Shown in pieces: positions 1 to 4,540 of a stretch of DNA of 5,532 bases. Position 1 is the stretch's first letter. Each line of letters begins with the position of its first letter. The stretch comes from Nitrospinota bacterium (GTDB taxonomy: Bacteria; UBA8248): contig DNYS01000176.1 in NCBI GenBank assembly GCA_003506735.1, positions 13,941 to 19,472 on the forward strand. The letters are read 5' to 3'. The notes below the pieces were generated by a model that saw nothing but the letters and a program-made list of their open reading frames with translations, searched no databases and was not told the origin of the DNA. The position numbers were made by a program, and so were the translations under genes.

Positions 1-1
1 G

Positions 2-1207
2 GAGCGCCCCCGCGCCTATCATGAGCCGGGGCGTTTCGTCCCCTTCCTCGGTTACGAATGGTCGGGCACCACCCCCATGGGGGGCGATCACGCCCTGTTC
101 TTCTTCGACGAGGATGTGGCCCTGCACCGGTGCTCCCACTGGCTTCAGACCGATCTCTCGGACGCCGAAAACGACCGCGATCACATCACCAAGGTGTACG
201 ACACTTTTCGGGGAACGCGGACGATCTCCTACCCCCACATCGGCGGGCGCCCCTCGGATCTCACATTCCACGATCCCGAACTCGAACCCGTCATCGAGAT
301 TCACTCCAAGCACGGCACCTTCGAGTGGTTTCTCGAGGAATCCATCGAGCGCGGCTACCGGGTGGGCTTCGCGGCGGGGAGCGACGATCACTACGGGCAT
401 CCGGGCGCCGTCTATCCCGGCCCCCATATCGGCCATTTCGCCACCGGGAACGGCCTGACCGCCCTCTACACCGGGGAACTCACGCGCGAGGGCATCTGGG
501 AGGCGCTCAAGGCCCGGCGCTGCTACGCCACGAACGGAGCCCGGATTCTCCTCAAATTTCAGGTGAACGGCCACTGGATGGGAGAAGAGATAGAAAGCGC
601 CGGGCCTCCCCGCATCGAGGTCGAGGTTGTGGGAACGGGGTCCATCGAGCGCGTCGAGATTTTCCGGGGGATGGAGTGCATCCACTCGGAGGAGGTCTCC
701 GGGAGGACCGGGGAGAACCGCCTCCGGGTGCTGTTCGCCGGAGCGCGGGTTCGGGGACGGGGCCGGGCCACCCGCTGGGATGGGAGTCTGAAGGCCGAAG
801 GCGCGCGTATCCTGGGGGCCGAGACGGTGGGGTTCATCGAGAACCGCGACCGGATCGTTGGCGTTCGGGAAACCGGGCTGGAGTGGGGAATCTTCACGGC
901 GGGGGACGCCAGGGGATTTATCCTCGAACTCGACCGGGCCGTGGGCGAAATCGAAATCAAAACCGCTCCCGCTAGCTTCACCGCGAGCGTCGGGGAGGCG
1001 ATGGAGCGGCCGGTGATCGTCGAGGCGGGCGGGCTGGGCCAGCGGGTCGAGGTGGGGCGCGCCCCCGCGGCGGACGGCCCGCGCGAGGCCAATTTTGAAT
1101 ACGTTGACCGCGAGGCGGGACTGGGCGCCCACGCCTACTGGGTGCGCGTCACCCAGCTCGGGCGCGAGGTCGCCTGGAGCAGTCCGGTCTGGGTCCAAGT
1201 GAAATAA
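2..1207 (+). CDS. DUF3604 family protein (PHP-like), C-terminal 401 residues, 5' end outside window
   Basis: The reading frame is open from the left edge, so the true start lies upstream; the Met codon at 77 is internal. Visible motifs in order are F-x-G-Y-E-W-S at about 44-64, Y-P-H-I-G-G-R at 230-250, I-H-S-K-H-G-T-F-E-W at 299-328, G-S-D-D-H at 377-391, then R-C-Y-A-T-N-G-A-R-I near 520-550. The tail ends in a W-V-R-V-T-Q / W-S-S-P-V-W-V pattern. This order is what I know of Pfam DUF3604, whose His/Asp-rich core resembles PHP metal-dependent hydrolases; the His and Asp residues named are plausible metal ligands. Family members are, from memory, roughly 600-700 residues, so some 200 or more are missing on the left. 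The substrate is unknown. No signal peptide can be assessed. The gene ends 131 bases before a ThDP enzyme on the same strand, so co-transcription is possible but not shown. Family assignment is fairly secure; function is not. Confidence 0.85.
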   Translation, partial: ERPRAYHEPGRFVPFLGYEWSGTTPMGGDHALFFFDEDVALHRCSHWLQTDLSDAENDRDHITKVYDTFRGTRTISYPHIGGRPSDLTFHDPELEPVIEIHSKHGTFEWFLEESIERGYRVGFAAGSDDHYGHPGAVYPGPHIGHFATGNGLTALYTGELTREGIWEALKARRCYATNGARILLKFQVNGHWMGEEIESAGPPRIEVEVVGTGSIERVEIFRGMECIHSEEVSGRTGENRLRVLFAGARVRGRGRATRWDGSLKAEGARILGAETVGFIENRDRIVGVRETGLEWGIFTAGDARGFILELDRAVGEIEIKTAPASFTASVGEAMERPVIVEAGGLGQRVEVGRAPAADGPREANFEYVDREAGLGAHAYWVRVTQLGREVAWSSPVWVQVK

Positions 1208-1252
1208 TCCTTCCATCCCCGAAGGCTGGACGAAGAAATATAAAGCGCGCAG

Positions 1253-1318
1253 TATGAATTTCATCCCTATGGAGGAGCCGGAGCGCCGATAATCGGCCCC
1301 GGTTCCGCCGAATTCATA
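1253..1318 (+). promoter_or_regulatory. Nested inverted repeat in the leader of the ThDP enzyme gene
   Basis: Three stems nest around one centre. TATGAATT (1253-1260) pairs perfectly with AATTCATA (1311-1318). Inside it GGAGCCGG (1274-1281) pairs with CCGGTTCC (1299-1306) with one G-T wobble. Innermost is GCCGA (1285-1289) with TCGGC (1293-1297) around a TAA loop. The structure ends six bases before the Shine-Dalgarno of the downstream gene, and CATAATTATG (1315-1324), a perfect 10-base palindrome, overlaps its right edge. It could be an RNA hairpin in the leader or a DNA operator. A TATAAA at 1239-1244 would be a reasonable -10 box but no good -35 is seen. No known riboswitch class was recognised. 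Confidence 0.4.
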
Positions 1319-1323
1319 ATTAT

Positions 1324-1329
1324 GAGGAG
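1324..1329 (+). promoter_or_regulatory. Shine-Dalgarno that fixes the start of the ThDP enzyme
   Basis: GAGGAG lies nine bases before the ATG at 1339, an ideal spacing, and no other in-frame start nearby has such a site. This supports 1339 as the real start. Confidence 0.75.
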
Positions 1330-1338
1330 AATTTCGGA

Positions 1339-3018
1339 ATGGCGAAGATGACAGGTGCGCAGGTTCTTGCGGAGATGCTCAAGGGGTACGGAATTACCCA
1401 TATTTTTCATGTCCCCGCCGTTTTAAGGCGGACGATGTTCGAGCTCGAGGAGCGCACCAATATCGCGCGAATCCAGACCCACGGAGAAAAATCGGCGGCC
1501 TACATGGCGGACGGCTATGCCAGGGCGGCGAATAGGCCGACCGTATGCATGGCACAGGTCATCGGGGCGTTGAATCTGGCGGCGGGGATTCGGGACGCCT
1601 ATCTGGCGAAATCGCCGGTTCTCGCCTTTACGGGAGGCCGCCTGCCCGAGACCAAGTTCCGCCAGGTGTACCAGGAGGTGGACGATGTTCCCGGCTTCGA
1701 GCAGGTGACCAAGTTCAACGCCACGATCGACGACGTTTCGAGGTTTCCCGACATGGTGCGCCAGGCTTTTCGGGTGGCGACCTCGGGCACGCCGGGCCCC
1801 GTGCACCTTCAGTTTCAGGGAAACGAGGGGCAAATCGACCAAAAAGAGGCCGATATGGAGGTCATCGTGGAGGAGGACTTCGCCCAGCTCCCGCCCTTTC
1901 GGACCGAGCCCGAGATGGAGCGTGTGCGTGCGGCGGCGAGGTTCCTGGGAGAGGCCAAGAAACCCGTCATCGTCGCGGGCGGCGGGGTGCGCGCATCGGG
2001 GGCCGGGCCAGAGCTCGTGGCGCTTGCCGAAAAGCTGCAAATTCCGGTGGCGACCACCCTCAACGGGAAAGACTTGATTCCGGGCAATCATCCCCTCTCG
2101 GTCGGCGTCGTGGGCACTTACTCGCGCATCAGCGCCAACCGCATAGTGAGCGAGGCCGACCTTGTTTTTTTCGCTGGAACCGAAACGGGGGGAATGACGA
2201 CCCACTTCTGGGCGGTTCCGCCGATCGGCACCCCGGCCATCCAGCTCGACATCAACCCCGAGGCCCTTGGACGGAATTATCCGCTCAAGGCGGCCATCAA
2301 CGGCGATGCGAAGGTCTCGCTCCAAAAGCTCGCCGATGTGACCGACGGCGCCACCGCCGCCTCGCGCAAGGGCTGGATCGATCAGGCGCAGGCCGCCGTC
2401 ACCGAGTGGCGCGGCGATTTCGAGGCCCTGCTGAACTCGGACGCCGAACCCATCCTGCCCGAGCGCATTTGCAATGAACTCAGCAAAAATCTTCCATCCG
2501 ATGCCATGGTTTTGGCCGATACGGGCCACTCGGGAATGTGGATGGGCGGCATGTTCGACCTGACCTCCCCGGACCAGAGCTATGCGCGGAGCGCGGGCCA
2601 TCTGGGCTGGGCGTTCTCGGCCGGCCTAGGCGCCAAATGCGCGCTCCCCGACAGGCCCGTCATCGCCTTCACGGGCGACTCGGGCTTTTGGTATCACCTC
2701 AGCGAAATCGAGACCGCCGTCCGCTGGAAGATCAACTCCGTCACCCTCGTGAACAACAACGGGGCCGGCAACCAGTCGAAGCGCGGCTTCGACCGCGCCT
2801 ATGGCGGAGAGCAGACCGAGCAGGCCCGGGAGATGTGGGTCCTCAACAAGGTCAACTTTGCCGAAATCGCCGAATCGATGGGCGCTCTCGGCATTCGGGT
2901 CGAAAAGCCGGGGGAGCTGAAAAGCGCCCTCCAACAGGCTTTCGAGGCCGGCCGGCCGGCCATCCTCGATGTCGTCAGCGACATCGAGGCGATGGCCCCG
3001 CTGGCGTATTCGCCCTGA
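1339..3018 (+). CDS. Thiamine-diphosphate-dependent enzyme, acetolactate synthase-like large subunit
   Basis: A complete 559-residue protein with the three-domain layout of the acetolactate synthase / benzoylformate decarboxylase superfamily. In the N-terminal Pyr domain (about 1-170), H-G-E-K-S-A-A-Y-M-A-D-G-Y-A-R gives the catalytic Glu50 that activates ThDP. The central domain (about 195-340) has K-K-P-V-I-V-A-G-G-G at 207-216 and a Q-L-D-I-N-P stretch around Asp304. In the C-terminal PP domain, G-D-S at 446-448 and the N-N-N run at 472-474 form the Mg-ThDP motif; Asp447 to Asn474 is 27 residues, the usual spacing. Two family signatures are altered: the usual F-G-V-P-G near residue 25 reads F-H-V-P-A, and the G-P-G-A-T-N loop near residue 75 reads A-Q-V-I-G-A-L-N. 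The substrate is therefore uncertain; candidates include 2-keto acid decarboxylation, carboligation or an acyl-CoA lyase reaction. No small regulatory subunit gene follows, which argues against classical IlvB. It is cytosolic and probably oligomeric, as in the family. A terminator-like stem follows directly. Confidence 0.93.
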   Translation: MAKMTGAQVLAEMLKGYGITHIFHVPAVLRRTMFELEERTNIARIQTHGEKSAAYMADGYARAANRPTVCMAQVIGALNLAAGIRDAYLAKSPVLAFTGGRLPETKFRQVYQEVDDVPGFEQVTKFNATIDDVSRFPDMVRQAFRVATSGTPGPVHLQFQGNEGQIDQKEADMEVIVEEDFAQLPPFRTEPEMERVRAAARFLGEAKKPVIVAGGGVRASGAGPELVALAEKLQIPVATTLNGKDLIPGNHPLSVGVVGTYSRISANRIVSEADLVFFAGTETGGMTTHFWAVPPIGTPAIQLDINPEALGRNYPLKAAINGDAKVSLQKLADVTDGATAASRKGWIDQAQAAVTEWRGDFEALLNSDAEPILPERICNELSKNLPSDAMVLADTGHSGMWMGGMFDLTSPDQSYARSAGHLGWAFSAGLGAKCALPDRPVIAFTGDSGFWYHLSEIETAVRWKINSVTLVNNNGAGNQSKRGFDRAYGGEQTEQAREMWVLNKVNFAEIAESMGALGIRVEKPGELKSALQQAFEAGRPAILDVVSDIEAMAPLAYSP

Positions 3019-3052
3019 GGGCGGTCTGGCCGCGGTCGCCTTAAATTTTTTT
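3018..3052 (+). terminator. Probable intrinsic terminator after the ThDP enzyme
   Basis: Bases 3018-3026 pair with 3034-3042 (nine pairs, three of them G-T wobbles; the GGCG/CGCC core is perfect) around a seven-base loop. Three As and then seven Ts (3046-3052) follow. The stem begins at the last base of the stop codon. A competing small stem, CGCCC (3011-3015) with GGGCG (3019-3023), brackets the stop codon itself. Position and T-run support termination; the wobbles and the AAA gap lower confidence. Confidence 0.55.
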
Positions 3053-3060
3053 CCCCGCAT

Positions 3061-3114
3061 GTGGCGGCGGACAACCGGGGGGACTACATTGGATTGTAAG
3101 CAGAGTCCGCCCAC
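3061..3114. repeat. Imperfect inverted repeat, 10 bp with a 2-base bulge
   Basis: GTGG (3061-3064) pairs with CCAC (3111-3114) and GCGGAC (3067-3072) pairs with GTCCGC (3105-3110), with CG at 3065-3066 bulged. The enclosed loop is 32 bases. Alone it could arise by chance in GC-rich DNA; it is listed because three further, longer stems follow in the same gene-free interval. Confidence 0.35.
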
Positions 3115-3142
3115 CTGGATTACCGCCGCCTGGAGGTCGCCC

Positions 3143-3204
3143 CGCCAAACAGCCGCATGAGAGCTGATGAGACGCGTGAGTAGCGATTTCCGGGCGGTTT
3201 GGTG
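3143..3204. repeat. Imperfect inverted repeat, 11 bp
   Basis: Bases 3143-3150 pair with 3197-3204 (core CCAAAC with GTTTGG, one G-T wobble), then an A-G mismatch, then GCC (3152-3154) with GGC (3193-3195). The loop is 38 bases. It may be part of a multi-stem RNA with its neighbours, or chance. Confidence 0.35.
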
Positions 3205-3252
3205 ATCCTGGGCATGGACTCATTGAGAGCGGGAGCCTGTAAAGACAGATTC

Positions 3253-3322
3253 CCCGTCCGGGGATCGCCTATCTTCACAACTGATCGGATATTCCCGACG
3301 TGAGATTGGCGTCCCGGACGGG
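3253..3322. ncRNA. Long 70-base stem-loop, candidate structured RNA or palindromic element
   Basis: CCCGTCCGGG (3253-3262) is perfectly complementary to CCCGGACGGG (3313-3322). The stem continues inward: A3264-T3312, CGCC (3266-3269) with GGCG (3308-3311), ATCT (3271-3274) with the bases 3303-3306, and CAC (3276-3278) with GTG (3300-3302). That makes about 22 pairs interrupted only by bulged G3263, T3265 and T3275, all on the 5' arm, and one T-T mismatch. The 21-base loop holds a further 4-bp stem, TCGG (3285-3288) with CCGA (3295-3298). A T-run (3331-3335) lies nine bases after the stem. Transcription, strand and function are unknown. No known RNA family was recognised; a REP/MITE-like element is an alternative. 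Confidence 0.45.
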
Positions 3323-3480
3323 CAAATGTATTTTTCCCATCCAGACTTCACCGAAATCCAGGCAGCGCCATTCCCCGGGTTTGTAAAATTATCCAAAGAC
3401 CACCCCTGAATATTCTGAACAGTGATCGCACAAAGGCGCTGAAACCCCTATGGGAAGAATAAACGGGTGAATCGTGTCCA

Positions 3481-3546
3481 GGGATGCGGGTGCCTGAATC
3501 CCCGGAACCGGTGGAATTTTCCGGGGGCCACCTCATGGGATGCGGG
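3481..3546. repeat. 17-pair imperfect hairpin bracketed by a 10-base direct repeat
   Basis: GGGATGCGGG occurs at 3481-3490 and again at 3537-3546. Between and including part of the first copy is a stem: ATG (3484-3486) with CAT (3534-3536), GGGTG (3488-3492) with CACCT (3529-3533), C3494-G3527, then a perfect CCCCGGAA (3500-3507) with TTCCGGGG (3519-3526), loop 11 bases. C3487 and TGAAT (3495-3499) are bulged and C3493/C3528 is a mismatch. The first repeat copy forms the base of the stem and the second starts at the base after it. The role is unknown. Confidence 0.4.
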
Positions 3547-3656
3547 CCACTCCTGCCGCCCACCGTGGGGCAGGGACTCAAAACCCGCCGTTTGTTGGGA
3601 TGGCCGGTTTCGCGGATGGGGGAGGGACTGTGTGCCTGGAAGATGTTCCTTCGGTG

Positions 3657-3674
3657 AATTATATTAATGTAATT
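3657..3674. promoter_or_regulatory. 18-base AT-rich near-palindrome, candidate operator
   Basis: AATTATATTAATGTAATT is its own reverse complement except for one T/G pair, centred on the palindrome ATTAAT. It lies at the abrupt start of an AT-rich stretch upstream of the CNB gene. The size and symmetry suit binding by a dimeric regulator, but no cognate regulator is in the window. Confidence 0.35.
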
Positions 3675-3904
3675 AAAAAATTCTTGGATGTAATCGAAAA
3701 TTCAGTAAAAGTAAAATAGGCACTTCATTGCCAATGTTTTTTTCGGTAGACTGTCGTGATATTACTGATTCCACTCTTCGAAACCGCCGATTTTTGTGCC
3801 TTCGTTCCTCATCGAATTTGGAGGATGGGGGTATTCCAATCCTGGACACGGGTCCGGAAAAGAAGAAGTAAACGAGATGGCCCAAAAACCAAGCCCCACG
3901 CAAG

Positions 3905-4367
3905 ATGAATCGAGTCCCCCCCGGTGACGGCGGCGGACCGTCTCAGGACGCGCTGAATATCATCCACAAGCTCCAGGAAAGTTATTCATTTTTCGCGGAA
4001 TTGCTGGACGAAGAAGTCGCCGAATTGCCTCCCTGTGCAAGAAGGAGTCCTACGAGGCGGACCAGGTAGTTTTCCGCGAAGGAGACATTGCCGATCATTT
4101 CTATCTTGTGCTTTCCGGTGAGATCGCCATTACGATTGGCGAGACCGAAGTCGCCCGAATGGAACTAGGGCAAATATTCGGCGAGATGGCCCTTCTCGAA
4201 CATATTCCCCGGACCGCACCGCCGTCGGGCAGGTGGCGCTTTTCTACATTCCCGCCGAAATTGTCAATACCAAGATTCCGAACCTGGCCCTGAAGGTGGT
4301 GATCAACATCGCGCGCCAAATTTCCGAAAAGCTGCGCGAGTCCAACACGCATATACAGGTGTCATAG
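3905..4367 (+). pseudogene. Single-domain cyclic-nucleotide-binding (CNB) protein, broken by two frameshifts
   Basis: Three consecutive frames encode one CNB domain. From ATG 3905 the first frame reads to F-F-A-E-L-L-D-E-E-V-A-E-L at about 4027. The second frame continues A-S-L-C-K-K-E, F-R-E-G-D, Y-L-V-L-S-G-E and the phosphate-binding cassette F-G-E-M-A-L-L-E (4177-4200) with P-R-T-A (4207-4218). The third gives Q-V-A-L-F-Y-I-P and a C-terminal helix, stopping at TAG 4365-4367. Each switch is repaired by one added base: a G at 4027 and an A at 4218. The repaired length, 154 residues, fits a stand-alone CNB domain without a DNA-binding domain. The cassette Glu and Arg that hold cyclic nucleotide phosphate are present. 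The start is uncertain: 3905 lacks a Shine-Dalgarno, while ATG 3877 follows a purine-rich AGAAGAAG (3861-3868) but needs one C removed from the C7 run at 3916-3922. Genuine decay and sequencing error are both possible. A receiver-TPR gene follows. Confidence 0.75.
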
Positions 4368-4403
4368 GGGCGTATTGGATTTTCCGGGAAATTTTCTTTT
4401 TCA

Positions 4404-4436
4404 TGTGGAAATAGGTTTTCCATAGGCAGAATTTTT
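4404..4436 (+). terminator. Weak hairpin plus T-run after the CNB gene
   Basis: TGTGGAAA (4404-4411) pairs with TTTCCATA (4417-4424), one wobble, loop five bases; a T5 run (4432-4436) comes seven bases later. The stem is AT-rich and the T-run is displaced, so this is only a possible terminator or a leader hairpin of the next gene. A T-rich stretch at 4392-4401 lies just before it. Confidence 0.25.
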
Positions 4437-4468
4437 CACATCCCGGTATCGTGTTATAAGGAGCATCC

Positions 4469-4498
4469 ATGTTGTCAGGGAGAGTTTGTAACAGGTAA
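4469..4498 (+). CDS. Possible 9-residue leader peptide upstream of the receiver-TPR gene
   Basis: ATG 4469 follows a textbook AAGGAG (4458-4463) by five bases and encodes M-L-S-G-R-V-C-N-R before TAA (4496-4498). It is in the same frame as the receiver-TPR gene that starts 42 bases after its stop, so it could also be a remnant of an N-terminal extension cut off by a stop. TATAAG (4455-4460) could be a -10 box, but then the Shine-Dalgarno would overlap the promoter, so the two readings compete. There is no enrichment for one amino acid as in attenuation leaders. Confidence 0.25.
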   Translation: MLSGRVCNR

Positions 4499-4510
4499 TC
4501 GAAGTTTGCC

Positions 4511-4532
4511 CATTCCAAGGACTCTTGGAATG
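4511..4532 (+). promoter_or_regulatory. Perfect hairpin covering the ribosome-binding site of the receiver-TPR gene
   Basis: CATTCCAAG (4511-4519) pairs perfectly with CTTGGAATG (4524-4532) around a four-base GACT loop. The 3' arm contains GGAA (4527-4530), the only Shine-Dalgarno-like bases properly spaced (10 bases) before ATG 4541. Folding would hide the ribosome-binding site, suggesting low or controlled translation. It is followed by AATTAAAA, not Ts, so it is not an intrinsic terminator on this strand. Confidence 0.45.
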
Positions 4533-4540
4533 AATTAAAA

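Larger units (their letters stand above)
3053..3876. other. Long non-coding interval with several stem-loops, then an AT-rich zone
   Basis: No open frame in this stretch on either strand reads as a protein I can support; those longer than 60 codons are Pro/Arg/Gly/Trp-rich and low in recognisable motifs. From 3053 to about 3650 the DNA is GC-rich and carries the inverted repeats listed separately (3061-3114, 3143-3204, 3253-3322, 3484-3536) plus CCTGCC (3552-3557) with GGCAGG (3569-3574). From about 3655 to 3770 it turns AT-rich, as promoter regions do in GC-rich genomes. A possible weak promoter is TTGGAT (3684-3689) with TAAAAG (3706-3711), spacer 16. No tRNA, rRNA, tmRNA, SRP or RNase P signature was recognised. 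Confidence 0.6.

Noticed and set aside
1209..1225. CCTTC ... GAAGG stem after the DUF3604 stop codon as a terminator
   Set aside because: Only five pairs with a seven-base loop and no T-run.
1423..2601. 392-codon open frame on the minus strand
   Set aside because: Shadow of the ThDP enzyme; rich in Arg, Gly and His with no domain signature.
3164..3189. CTGATGAG resembling a hammerhead ribozyme core
   Set aside because: The required GAAA after stem II is absent (the sequence reads GCGATTT), and no matching stem III closes the core.
3144..3203. GCCAAAC ... GTTTGGT resembling integron attC outer boxes
   Set aside because: Each box has one mismatch to RYYYAAC / GTTRRRY, the inner boxes and spacer are not in the expected places, and there is no integrase or cassette array.
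3426..3470. CACAAAGGC ... GAAACC resembling the start of a c-di-GMP (GEMM) riboswitch, and GGGAA/GGGTGAATC resembling a cobalamin riboswitch
   Set aside because: The following conserved blocks of either class are missing and no suitable gene follows directly.
3348..3903. Open frames of 66-77 codons on both strands (3348-3581 minus, 3467-3667 plus, 3673-3903 minus)
   Set aside because: Composition is unlike the neighbouring proteins, no convincing ribosome-binding site or motif, and they overlap inverted repeats.
4015..4035. Programmed -1 frameshifting in the CNB gene
   Set aside because: No X-XXY-YYZ slippery sequence at either shift point, and two separate programmed shifts in a 154-residue protein would be very unusual.
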